DNA of 8,550 nucleotides. It comes from Chitinophagia bacterium (GTDB lineage: Bacteria > Bacteroidota > Bacteroidia > Chitinophagales > Chitinophagaceae). Position 1 is the first letter of the stretch. Every line of letters starts with the position of its first letter. The stretch lies in the NCBI GenBank assembly GCA_010021705.1, contig RGMU01000057.1, positions 1 to 8,550 on the forward strand, read 5' to 3'. The notes under the pieces were generated by a model. It made no database searches and was not told the origin of the DNA. It saw only the letters and a list, made by a program, of their open reading frames with translations. Shown piece after piece: positions 1-7,091 of this stretch. The position numbers and the translations under genes are program-made.

Positions 1-54
1 ACTGTCAGCTGCAAGAAACAGGGCAATAAAAATGAAAAGTAATGTGTTTTTCAT
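1..54 (-). CDS. N-terminal fragment of a secreted protein (signal peptide only)
   Basis: Read on the minus strand, an ATG at 54..52 opens a frame that runs off the left edge and gives MKNTLLFIFIALFLAADS. This has the form of a Sec signal peptide: one Lys near the start, a hydrophobic core of about twelve residues, then small residues where a signal peptidase could cut. Only 18 codons are visible, so the mature protein and its function are unknown; it may be exported, or lipid-anchored if a Cys follows. A -7-like box, TACCTTCG (84..77), lies about 22 bases upstream and fits a short leader. No other start competes. The call rests on the signal peptide pattern and promoter spacing, not on homology. 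Confidence 0.55.
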   Translation of the reverse strand, partial: MKNTLLFIFIALFLAADS

Positions 55-76
55 TATAACTATTCTATTTTTTAGG

Positions 77-84
77 CGAAGGTA
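77..84 (-). promoter_or_regulatory. Possible -7 box for the left-edge gene
   Basis: TACCTTCG on the minus strand matches the Bacteroidota -7 consensus TAnnTTTG at five of the six fixed positions. It would place the transcript start roughly 20 bases before the ATG at 54. A second one-off match, TATATTCG, lies at 102..95. Neither has a clear TTTG -33 box at the usual distance. Confidence 0.3.
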
Positions 85-243
85 TTAAGGATTGCGAATA
101 TAAGGAAAAATTTGCATAGATATTTTGAATAAACCACCACTTAATTCCTATATTTCGCTTGCAAGTTAATGAATAATACCATAATAAGGGCACTTAAAAG
201 AAAAAAACTTGATAAAGCATATTGAAAAATCCATCACACGCAC

Positions 244-283
244 AAAAACCACCTATCATAGATTTTTTGCAGGGTGGCTTTTT
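244..283. terminator. Two-way hairpin with T-runs on both sides
   Basis: CCACCT (249-254) pairs with GGGTGG (272-277), including one G-U pair, around a loop of 17 bases. On the plus strand the stem is followed by CTTTTT; on the minus strand it is followed by TTTTTG. The short stem and long loop make it a weak terminator. No plus-strand gene is seen upstream of it, so it may serve as a back-up for the minus-strand tRNA transcript. Between this hairpin and the left-edge gene (85-243) I see only AT-rich sequence without a gene. Confidence 0.4.
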
Positions 284-300
284 CATTCAGGCTACCCCCT

Positions 301-340
301 AAAAACACAAAAAGCGTCTAAGTTTAACACTTAAACGCTT
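301..340 (-). terminator. Intrinsic terminator of the tRNA
   Basis: On the minus strand, a 12-bp stem (340..329 with 323..312; all Watson-Crick except one U-G pair) closes a 5-base loop (328..324). It is followed by TTTGTGTTTTT (311..301). It begins 11 bases past the tRNA 3' end, which is the right place to end that transcript. A strong stem with a T-run is the classic rho-independent form. Confidence 0.85.
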
Positions 341-351
341 CACTTTCTCAG

Positions 352-425
352 TAGCGAGGAGGAGAGTTGAACTCCCGACCTCAGGGTTATGAATCCTGTG
401 CTCTAACCAACTGAGCTACCTCGCC
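352..425 (-). tRNA. tRNA-Met (anticodon CAT)
   Basis: The minus strand folds into a 74-nt cloverleaf. The acceptor arm is GGCGAGG with CCTCGCT (seven pairs, the first being G1-U72). The D stem GCTC/GAGC encloses AGTTGGTTA. The anticodon loop is TTCATAA, and the T arm GGGAG/CTCCT encloses TTCAACT. The discriminator is A73 and no CCA is encoded. The anticodon stem lacks the three G-C pairs next to the loop that mark initiator tRNAs, so it is an elongator type. CAT also occurs in tRNA-Ile2, where the C is modified to lysidine, and the sequence alone does not fully exclude this. The anticodon stem CAGGA/CCCTG ends in an A31-C39 mismatch beside the loop. It is a single tRNA with its own promoter and terminator. 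Confidence 0.9.
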
Positions 426-466
426 ATAACAACCCAACACCCAAAACGGATATTAAAATTGGAGTG

Positions 467-498
467 CAAAGGTACAACAATATGCCCATTTTTCCAAA
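467..498 (-). promoter_or_regulatory. Promoter of the tRNA gene (TTTG-N20-TACCTTTG)
   Basis: On the minus strand a TTTG -33 box (498..495), a 20-base spacer and a perfect TAnnTTTG -7 box, TACCTTTG (474..467), form the best complete Bacteroidota promoter in the window. Transcription would start near 462, about 37 bases before the mature tRNA 5' end. The -33 box lies only a few bases beyond the stop codon of the upstream peptidase gene. Confidence 0.8.
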
Positions 499-503
499 TG
501 GCA

Positions 504-2522
504 TTATTTTAACGTTTCATCAAGCCATGCAAAAAATTCTCGCTGCCACGCAATGGCGTTTTGCGGGTGTAGCACCCAGTGGTTTTCGTTGGGCAAATAC
601 AGTAGCTTTGCCTTAACGTTGTGCAGCCTTGCCGCCTGAAACGCTTCTAAACCTTGCTCTATGGGCACGCGGTAGTCCGTGCCGCCTTGCACTATCATTA
701 TAGGCGTGTTCCATTTATTTACAAAGTTGCTCGGGTTAAACTTTTCGTAAGACACCGGCACCGGCTGCTTCCAATACGCCCCGCCAACGTCCCAATTCGC
801 AAACCAAATTTCCTCCGTTGTGCCATACCAGCTTTTCAGGTCAAACAGTCCGTCATGGGCTATAAAGCTCTTAAACCTATTGTTGTGCATACCCGCAAGC
901 ATATACACGCTGTAGCCGCCATAGCTGGCACCCACGCAGCCTAAGCGCGCTTTGTCCACATACGGTTCTTTGCTTATTTCGTCTATCGCAGCCAAGTAGT
1001 CTTGCATTGCCTGCCCTCCCCAGTCCTTGCTAATCTCTTCGTTCCACTTCACGCCCCAGCCCGGCATCCCGCGCCGGTTGGGCGCTACCACTATATAGCC
1101 CTGCGCAGCCATTAGCTGAAAATTCCACCTAAAGCTGTAAAACTGCGATAGTGCCGACTGCGGTCCCCCTTGGCAGTAAAGCAAAGTAGGGTATTTTTTA
1201 GCCGGGTCAAAGTCCGGAGGGTAAATCACCCACACGCCCATAGTTGCATTGTCAGACGTGGGCACTTTCCGCAGTTCCGTTTTGCTTTGGCTTATAGACT
1301 GAAAAATGCGGTCGTTTTCATGCGTCAGCTGTATCATGTCGCCATAAGCGGGTTTTACTTTGTATAGCTCGTTGGCGTGGTTCATGTCGCACCGAGAAAC
1401 CACAATGTTGTCTCCCGTAATGCCTACAATGCTATTCACGTCATATTTACCATTCGTTATTTGGTCTATTTTCGCATCAAATTTGCTTCTGTCCGGCATT
1501 TCTACCGCAAATAGCTGCTCTGTGCCTTCGGTGGGTGCTATAAAGTAAAGTTTATAGTTGTTGGCAGCCCAGATAAAGCTGTTTGCCGTGCCGTCCCACT
1601 TGGCGGTAAGGTTGGTTTTGGTGCGCCTTTTGTCCCACTCCATTACCATAAGGTCGTTTTTGTCAGACTCATAGCCGTCATGGCTCATGCTAAGCCATGC
1701 AAGCCGGTTGCCGTCTTTGCTAAATTGGGGACTGTTGTCATAGCCGTTCATGCCGGTGGTCAGGTTTTCGGTTTGTGTGGTGGCAAGGTCATAGTAGTAA
1801 AGGTCAGTATTCGTGCTGGTGGCATATTCCTTACCATACTTCTTTTTGCAAACATACACCAATCCTTTGCTGTCGGGTCGCCACACAAGGTCTTCCGCGC
1901 CGCCGTCAGGCTTTTGCGGGCAGTCGTAGGCTTCGCTGTCCATAATGTCTTTTGCGGTAGCGGTGGCTATTTCAGCTAAAAAGATGTGCGAAAATTTGCC
2001 GTCTTCCCATGTGTCCCAGTGGCGGTAGTTAAGGTCGGTATATATTTGCGCGGTGGAATAGGGCAGGTCAGGGTGTAGTTCTTTGCCTAAGTTGCTTTTT
2101 ATAAGCACGTCTTTGCTATATGCCACATATTTACCGTTGGGCGACACCCACACATTTTCAGCGTCTTCAAGCCCCTTATATATTTCAGTCCATGTAGCGC
2201 CTTCGTCTGTGCTTTTGTACAAAAAATTGTCGTAGTGGGCATACCAAGCGTCTTCATAGCGTTGTGTAACCGTTTTGCCGGCATCGGTAGTCCATTCGGT
2301 GGTGCTGCCTTCGGCAAGGTTTATGCGGTAGCGGTGCGAGCTACTTTTTTCCGTTTTCCAGTCGGTGGACTTAGACGAATAAAAAAGGTATTTGCCGTCA
2401 TTGCTAATACCGGCAGAGTGTATTCTTTTAATAGACCAAAGAAGCTCCGGTGTCATTTTTTGCTGTGCGTGTAGCGAAGCAAACGCTATCACGCAGCCTA
2501 TTAGTGCTATGTTGCGATACAT
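504..2522 (-). CDS. Secreted S9 family dipeptidyl peptidase, DPP5-like
   Basis: This is a prolyl-oligopeptidase-fold serine peptidase of 672 aa, expected to release dipeptides from oligopeptides in the periplasm. An N-terminal signal peptide (MYRNIALIGC..., likely cut after SLHA at residue 19, no lipobox Cys) is followed by a beta-propeller region to about residue 420 and a C-terminal alpha/beta hydrolase domain. The triad is visible: Ser533 in GASYGGY, Asp616 in GGTDYRVP and His648 in NENHW. HDGLFD and TTEEIWF, just after the nucleophile, resemble the DPP5/S9C subgroup rather than DPP4; this subgroup call is from memory of the family. An ATG at 2585 would add 21 residues, but it lies upstream of the likely promoter box (2582..2575) and would bury the signal peptide, so the ATG at 2522 is preferred. 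The gene is complete, monocistronic in appearance and moderately GC-rich. Confidence 0.9.
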   Translation of the reverse strand: MYRNIALIGCVIAFASLHAQQKMTPELLWSIKRIHSAGISNDGKYLFYSSKSTDWKTEKSSSHRYRINLAEGSTTEWTTDAGKTVTQRYEDAWYAHYDNFLYKSTDEGATWTEIYKGLEDAENVWVSPNGKYVAYSKDVLIKSNLGKELHPDLPYSTAQIYTDLNYRHWDTWEDGKFSHIFLAEIATATAKDIMDSEAYDCPQKPDGGAEDLVWRPDSKGLVYVCKKKYGKEYATSTNTDLYYYDLATTQTENLTTGMNGYDNSPQFSKDGNRLAWLSMSHDGYESDKNDLMVMEWDKRRTKTNLTAKWDGTANSFIWAANNYKLYFIAPTEGTEQLFAVEMPDRSKFDAKIDQITNGKYDVNSIVGITGDNIVVSRCDMNHANELYKVKPAYGDMIQLTHENDRIFQSISQSKTELRKVPTSDNATMGVWVIYPPDFDPAKKYPTLLYCQGGPQSALSQFYSFRWNFQLMAAQGYIVVAPNRRGMPGWGVKWNEEISKDWGGQAMQDYLAAIDEISKEPYVDKARLGCVGASYGGYSVYMLAGMHNNRFKSFIAHDGLFDLKSWYGTTEEIWFANWDVGGAYWKQPVPVSYEKFNPSNFVNKWNTPIMIVQGGTDYRVPIEQGLEAFQAARLHNVKAKLLYLPNENHWVLHPQNAIAWQREFFAWLDETLK

Positions 2523-2574
2523 ATTTAGGAACAAAATGCAGTTTGTGTATTTTTTAAGAGGGCGTATTTCACCG

Positions 2575-2582
2575 TAAATATA
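2575..2582 (-). promoter_or_regulatory. Possible -7 box of the peptidase gene
   Basis: TATATTTA on the minus strand matches TAnnTTTG except for the last base. A start some 5-8 bases downstream would give a leader of about 45 bases to the ATG at 2522. No TTTG -33 box is visible at the usual spacing, so this is a weak call. Its main value is in arguing against the upstream ATG at 2585. Confidence 0.35.
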
Positions 2583-2711
2583 CATGTTTTTTGGGGGAAT
2601 GGCTTAGTGATGAGCGTGCATGGTTTAAAAATCACCCGCTTGGGTGGGCGTGTATCGTTGTGTATATGCTTTTAAAAAATGTATTTAATATCCACAACAC
2701 CATAAATATGC

Positions 2712-2719
2712 TATATTTG
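2712..2719 (+). promoter_or_regulatory. -7 box of the glycosyltransferase gene (TATATTTG)
   Basis: A perfect TAnnTTTG box ends 11 bases before the ATG at 2731, so the transcript would have only a few untranslated bases. A good -33 TTTG is missing; the closest, TTTA at 2684-2687, is 24 bases away. The rest of the divergent region 2586-2711 holds a small hairpin (CACCC-GCTT-GGGTG, 2633-2646) and no gene. Confidence 0.6.
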
Positions 2720-2730
2720 TTCCATTATTT

Positions 2731-3840
2731 ATGAGAAAGTTATACAGAAAGTTGGGCAGGGTGCTCTATTTATTACGAAAGTTAATAAATAGTACTAACA
2801 AAACCTTAGTAATATATGATAGGGTTCACCCTATTTATTCTGTACCTTTTGAAGAGCTGTCAGACGGTAATTTCGTGTACGCATACATCGAGAATTTAAA
2901 TAATTGCACCTTTTGGGAATTTTTATTACTCAAAAGAGCGAAAATAATGCATTCTGATGTAGCGAATGACTATTTTAATTACAAAAATCACCCCGATAAG
3001 TTAATCTTCTTATGGGCTGAAATAACTGTCAGGGAAAGCGAAGTTGCGCCTCCGGAAATAAAAAAGATATATTTAATGAGCCGATTCGGATTCTTAAACA
3101 GTGAAGTAAACATACCTAAAATGTGTTTACTCTATCCGGGCGTAATAGTTCCGCAAGAAGTAGAACGAGACCCTCAAAAGCCGGTCATCACCATTGCAGC
3201 CGTTGGCTATGGCGGATTGATAAAAAGTTATGATGTTATCTTTAAGTTATATGAAACATTGAAAGACCGCTACCGGTTAAAGTGGATACTAGCAGGAAAT
3301 TTGGCACATGATTTTGATATTTATCCGGAAATTAAGCGTGATGTATATGAGCGAGCAAATTTTCCTCATATTGAAAGTGTGCTTAAAGCCGACCCCAATG
3401 TGGTTTTACGCCCTTTTAAGCGTCCGGATTTAATGACCGAAGTATATCCTAAAGCAGACATATATCTTCATATAAGCAGAATGGAAACTTTTGGGTTTTC
3501 TGTTTTAGAAGCCATGAGCTATTCGCTACCGGTTATAGCCACCCGCTTTAATGCTTTGCCTGAAATGGTGGTTCCGGGTGAAAATGGTTTTTTGGTGAAC
3601 AACTTTTTTGATAATCGTATCAGCGATGTTTGGTATAATGCCATTAATACCCAAGCATGGTTTGATGCTACTTATGAAGAAACGCTTGCTGCGCTTATTA
3701 CCCTAATAGAAAATCCCGAATTGAGGTTAAGTATGGGCAAAAAAAGCTACAACATGGTTAAACAAAAGTTTGATGCCAATGAACGATTGGCTAAAATAGA
3801 AGCCGACTATACTCACTTTTTGAATGGAGGCACTATTTAG
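2731..3840 (+). CDS. Glycosyltransferase, GT-B fold, family 4-like
   Basis: This 369-aa protein is expected to move a sugar from a nucleotide donor to a glycan or lipid acceptor on the cytoplasmic side. The C-terminal half carries the group 1 signature: the E-x7-E motif at Glu252 and Glu260 (METFGFSVLEAMSYSLPVI), followed by LPEMVVPGENGFLV, which contacts the donor nucleotide. The segment from about residue 151 (ITIAAVGYGGLIKSYD) starts the second Rossmann domain. The N-terminal domain is short, about 150 residues, and shows no glycine-rich GGxE-type loop near its start, so the acceptor cannot be guessed. There is no signal peptide or clear membrane segment, though the first 20 residues are very basic. 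The gene stands alone, is clearly more AT-rich than its flanks, and overlaps the stop codon of the convergent ctaA. Donor and product are unknown. Confidence 0.85.
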   Translation: MRKLYRKLGRVLYLLRKLINSTNKTLVIYDRVHPIYSVPFEELSDGNFVYAYIENLNNCTFWEFLLLKRAKIMHSDVANDYFNYKNHPDKLIFLWAEITVRESEVAPPEIKKIYLMSRFGFLNSEVNIPKMCLLYPGVIVPQEVERDPQKPVITIAAVGYGGLIKSYDVIFKLYETLKDRYRLKWILAGNLAHDFDIYPEIKRDVYERANFPHIESVLKADPNVVLRPFKRPDLMTEVYPKADIYLHISRMETFGFSVLEAMSYSLPVIATRFNALPEMVVPGENGFLVNNFFDNRISDVWYNAINTQAWFDATYEETLAALITLIENPELRLSMGKKSYNMVKQKFDANERLAKIEADYTHFLNGGTI

Positions 3841-4880
3841 CCCACAACATACCGCTTGCCAACAAGCGACAGCAGCAACAACATAGCCGTAAACTGATGC
3901 GCCAATGCCAATACCTCAAAATTCCCAAACACACCCGGTACTATTTTTATCGCACTCATCACCGTAACTATGCCCAATAGCAGCTGCACCACTACCAATG
4001 CCACCGGCAATAGTACCACCTTGCGCGCAAGCGGTGTAAGGGCATATTTTTGGGCTATAAAATAACCTAACGGAATAACAATTACCAACAAATAGGCAAG
4101 GCTACGGTGCACAAAGTGTACATTCAGCATAAGCGCATTGAGTGAGGCATCGGAAAGCCAGCCGTGATTCATAAGCGTAGGAGGCGCAAAGCTACCGTTG
4201 ATAAGCGGAAATGTAGGGGCTGCACTTGCTGCCTTTAACCCTGCCATAAATGCCCCATACATTAGCTGAACAAACAATAAAGCTATTGCCCCCATTGTAT
4301 AATGCTTTACCACCGGTTGCTGCATTTTTTCGCTATCAGGTATCAGCAATTGCAAGGCAAACCACAGCGTGAAGCAAGCCAATATCATCGCTGCTATAAA
4401 ATGCGCTGCCAACCACATATAGTTAACGTGTATGTCTTCAGGGTTCACCCCGCTTTTCACCATCGCAAACCCTATTACTCCCTGCAAGCCACCCGCCGCA
4501 AACAGCAGTAGAAAAGGGCGCACCATCTGCTTTGTAAAATACTTAAACACTAAAAAATACACAAAACCTATCATAAACACCACACCCAATAGCCGTGCCC
4601 ACACCCGGTGCAGCCACTCCCAAAAATAAATACCCTTAAAATGCTCTAAAGTAAAGTAGCTGTTTACATACTTAAACTGCCCTATTTGCTTATACTGCTC
4701 AAACGCAGCCTCCCATGCAGCCCGATTAAGCGGCGGCAAAATACCAAAAATAGGATTCCACTTCGTAATAGAAAGCCCCGACCCCGTTAGCCGTGTAATA
4801 CCACCAAGCACCACCTGCACCACTATCATGCCCACACCCACCAACAGCCACCATGCCACAGCACGGCTTTTTTTGTTCAT
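3837..4880 (-). CDS. ctaA: Heme A synthase (COX15/CtaA family)
   Basis: This integral membrane protein oxidises the heme O methyl group to formyl, giving heme A for aa3-type cytochrome oxidase. The 347-aa product shows about eight hydrophobic segments. The family stretch GGITRLTGSGLSITKWNP lies at residues 26-43. Conserved histidines that can bind heme are seen at His91 (EWLHR), His160 (LAAHF), His258 (HFVHR) and His328 (ALAHQ), one in each of the four places expected in the two four-helix halves. Three nested starts exist: TTG at 4898, ATG at 4889 and ATG at 4880. The last gives MNKKSRAVAWW, a short basic tail before the first helix, and leaves some leader after the promoter; 4889 is equally possible. 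No other oxidase-assembly gene is adjacent. The stop overlaps that of the glycosyltransferase. Confidence 0.93.
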   Translation of the reverse strand: MNKKSRAVAWWLLVGVGMIVVQVVLGGITRLTGSGLSITKWNPIFGILPPLNRAAWEAAFEQYKQIGQFKYVNSYFTLEHFKGIYFWEWLHRVWARLLGVVFMIGFVYFLVFKYFTKQMVRPFLLLFAAGGLQGVIGFAMVKSGVNPEDIHVNYMWLAAHFIAAMILACFTLWFALQLLIPDSEKMQQPVVKHYTMGAIALLFVQLMYGAFMAGLKAASAAPTFPLINGSFAPPTLMNHGWLSDASLNALMLNVHFVHRSLAYLLVIVIPLGYFIAQKYALTPLARKVVLLPVALVVVQLLLGIVTVMSAIKIVPGVFGNFEVLALAHQFTAMLLLLSLVGKRYVVG

Positions 4881-4905
4881 CGTTTGCATATTATACAATA
4901 CACCA

Positions 4906-4913
4906 CAAAGCTA
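4906..4913 (-). promoter_or_regulatory. -7 box of ctaA (TAGCTTTG)
   Basis: A perfect TAnnTTTG box on the minus strand lies 16 bases before the ATG at 4889 and 25 before that at 4880. The -33 position holds TTAC at a 20-base spacing, which is poor. It suggests that ctaA can be transcribed apart from the dehydratase gene 160 bases upstream on the same strand. No good terminator is seen in that gap. Confidence 0.6.
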
Positions 4914-5060
4914 CACCAAACCCTTCTTATATAGTAACCCAAGCTATAAAATATAACAAAGGAGTGATAGAAAAGAGCAATACCGCACAAAGCATCATTC
5001 ATCAAGCCCTACACCCGTAATACCTCCTTCCTAATAAAAATGCAAACTTGGCAAGCACCC

Positions 5061-6980
5061 CTAATCTATCGTTTTACCCGCATTTATCTTTTGGTAAGCC
5101 GTGTTGTTGCTCACAAACTCCGGCACCAATTCCTTCATCAACTGCACCGTCTCTAACGTATAGTGGCTTTGCGCACACTTAATAAGATTATCTATTTTTT
5201 TGCTGATTTCCGAAAAGTTATACTGCCTCACATCTGCTATCATTATTTTGCTGTGGTACGTAGGGCGTGTGTTCTCCGCATTATTTAGCAACTCTTCATA
5301 CAGCTTTTCACCGGGGCGCAAACCCGTATATACTATTTTAATATCTACATCAGGTTCTTTACCCGATAAGCGAATTACCTTCTTCGCAAGGTCGGCTATT
5401 TTTACCGGAGACCCCATGTCAAACACAAATATTTCACCGCCATGCCCCATCACACCGGCTTCCAACACCAGCACACACGCTTCCGGTATCGTCATAAAGT
5501 AGCGCGTAATTTCAGGGTGAGTTACCGTAATAGGACCACCTTTCGCAAGCTGCTGCTTAAAACGCGGTATCACCGACCCATTAGACCCTAATACATTCCC
5601 AAACCGCGTGGTTACAAATTTGGTTACAAACGCATCATTATTTTCCGCATTCCCCGCAAGGTATTTGAAAAAACTTTGCGTAAATATTTCTGCAATCCGC
5701 TTAGACGCTCCCATTACATTCGTAGGGTTCACCGCTTTGTCCGTTGACACCATCACAAACTTCTCAACGTCATACAACACCGATAGCTCTGCCAAGTTCT
5801 TCGTGCCCAATACATTGTTTAGCACCGCAATAGACGGATTGTCCTCCATAAGCGGCACATGCTTGTAGGCTGCCGCATGAAACACTATTTGCGGATTATA
5901 CACTTCAAACAAATGCTCCATGCGCTGCCTATCGGTAATATCACCCAAATACGCCTTCACGTTAGAGACTTTGTGCTTCTCTTGCACTTCTAATAAAAAT
6001 TCATGCGTGGGCGTTTCAGCTTGGTCGCAAAGAATAATAAGCGAAGGGCTATAGTTCAGCAACTGGCGCACCAGCTCACTGCCTATAGAACCCGCAGCAC
6101 CCGTTACCAATATACGCTTGTCTTTAAGCTCCGTATATATCGCCTCATTGTGTATTTTTATTACCTCCCGCTCTAAAAGGTCTTCAATGTTTATGTTTTG
6201 CAGCTGCTGCGTGTCTAACTTACCATTCAGCCAGTCCTTCACTGCCGGCACTTGCTGCACCCGTATGCCATGCAGTAGGCAGTTATCCACCATAGCTGCA
6301 AAGGCATCTTTCTCCTGCATTTTTTGTACAAAAATCAGTAGCTCCACGCCTTCGCTTTTCAGCTTCACAATAGTTTCTTCTGACGTGTTGTAGATAGGCA
6401 CACCCTCCAGCATTTTACCGCTTCCGCTTAGCACATCATCTAAAAAAGCCACCACTTGCAAGTCCCCGCCCGGTAGGCTGTTCAGCACATTTTTGGTGTG
6501 CACCCCGTCTGCCGATGCGTTATAAACCACCACTTTTTTACGCGCCCCTCCCGTCTTCCCTTCTACGTGCATTTTGTAGAAATGGAAAAAATAACGCACC
6601 GTTAGCCGATACGATATAATAATAAATGTGCAAATAAAAAAGTTAATCGTAACAAGCTGAAGCGAAAAAAAGTCTTTGGAATTAGAATAAAAAATATTAA
6701 CCGCCAAGTAAAAAAACGAAGCAATAGCATTCACTATCACCAACCGAGACGTATCTTCCAAATTCGTAAACCGCACAATCCCCGCATAGCTCTTAAACAC
6801 ATAAAACAAAATAGTGTTTAAAAACACCGCCACTATTAGCATAGACTTTATGCCCATGAAAACATAGTGCCAATGAAAATTATACTTCAATGTTCTGGCT
6901 AATAACAAACTGAAGCACACCAAAAACAAATCAAGCGTAAATACAAGCCAGCGCGGAAGGATACGTATTATATAAGGCAT
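5061..6980 (-). CDS. Membrane-anchored nucleotide-sugar 4,6-dehydratase/epimerase (FlaA1/CapD/WbpM/PglF family)
   Basis: This 639-aa enzyme is likely to act on a UDP-sugar such as UDP-GlcNAc to make a 4-keto-6-deoxy intermediate for surface polysaccharide or protein glycans. The N-terminus has four hydrophobic segments (about 12-30, 43-63, 78-98, 105-125). A first nucleotide-binding-like domain spans about 148-250, and the catalytic SDR domain follows from about 288. That domain shows the NAD motif TGAAGSIG (293-300), HAAAYKHVPLMEDNP (368-382), STDKAVNPTNVMGASKR (412-428), TRFGNVLGSNGSV (458-470) and LRPGEKLYEEL (554-564). As in PglF and WbpM, the usual SDR tyrosine is a methionine (Met423 with Lys427). 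The length fits the long membrane-bound form. The exact substrate and stereochemistry cannot be read. The ATG at 6980 sits about 57 bases downstream of two promoter boxes. Confidence 0.93.
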   Translation of the reverse strand: MPYIIRILPRWLVFTLDLFLVCFSLLLARTLKYNFHWHYVFMGIKSMLIVAVFLNTILFYVFKSYAGIVRFTNLEDTSRLVIVNAIASFFYLAVNIFYSNSKDFFSLQLVTINFFICTFIIISYRLTVRYFFHFYKMHVEGKTGGARKKVVVYNASADGVHTKNVLNSLPGGDLQVVAFLDDVLSGSGKMLEGVPIYNTSEETIVKLKSEGVELLIFVQKMQEKDAFAAMVDNCLLHGIRVQQVPAVKDWLNGKLDTQQLQNINIEDLLEREVIKIHNEAIYTELKDKRILVTGAAGSIGSELVRQLLNYSPSLIILCDQAETPTHEFLLEVQEKHKVSNVKAYLGDITDRQRMEHLFEVYNPQIVFHAAAYKHVPLMEDNPSIAVLNNVLGTKNLAELSVLYDVEKFVMVSTDKAVNPTNVMGASKRIAEIFTQSFFKYLAGNAENNDAFVTKFVTTRFGNVLGSNGSVIPRFKQQLAKGGPITVTHPEITRYFMTIPEACVLVLEAGVMGHGGEIFVFDMGSPVKIADLAKKVIRLSGKEPDVDIKIVYTGLRPGEKLYEELLNNAENTRPTYHSKIMIADVRQYNFSEISKKIDNLIKCAQSHYTLETVQLMKELVPEFVSNNTAYQKINAGKTID

Positions 6981-7042
6981 ATTCTAACAGTTTTAAAAGG
7001 GGTATATCAATATTTTGTGCTCTATGCTCACCATTCACGGCA

Positions 7043-7058
7043 CAAATATACAAAGATA
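7043..7058 (-). promoter_or_regulatory. Two abutting -7 boxes for the dehydratase gene
   Basis: On the minus strand TATCTTTG (7058..7051) is followed without a gap by TATATTTG (7050..7043). Both match TAnnTTTG perfectly. Either would give a leader of about 55-65 bases. No TTTG -33 box is evident upstream of either. Confidence 0.6.
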
Positions 7059-7091
7059 GTAATTAATTCACACTCTTTGTGGATTAAGTTA

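Noticed and set aside
194..286. Minus-strand 30-codon frame starting at 286
   Set aside because: It runs through the two-way hairpin and its T-runs and yields a Phe/Cys-rich string. It has no start signal and is probably chance.
654..2577. Several plus-strand open frames of 60-100 codons opposite the peptidase gene
   Set aside because: The peptidase frame has an intact triad, signal peptide and family motifs over its full length. The opposite frames are basic or hydrophobic shadows without motifs.
2585..2585. ATG at 2585 as the peptidase start
   Set aside because: It would put 21 residues before a clear signal peptide and lies upstream of the likely -7 box, so it would not be in the mRNA.
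5022..5032. Shine-Dalgarno-like AGGAAGGAGGT on the minus strand downstream of the dehydratase
   Set aside because: The next ATG (5002) is about 20 bases away, too far for initiation, and the real starts in this window carry no such sequence.
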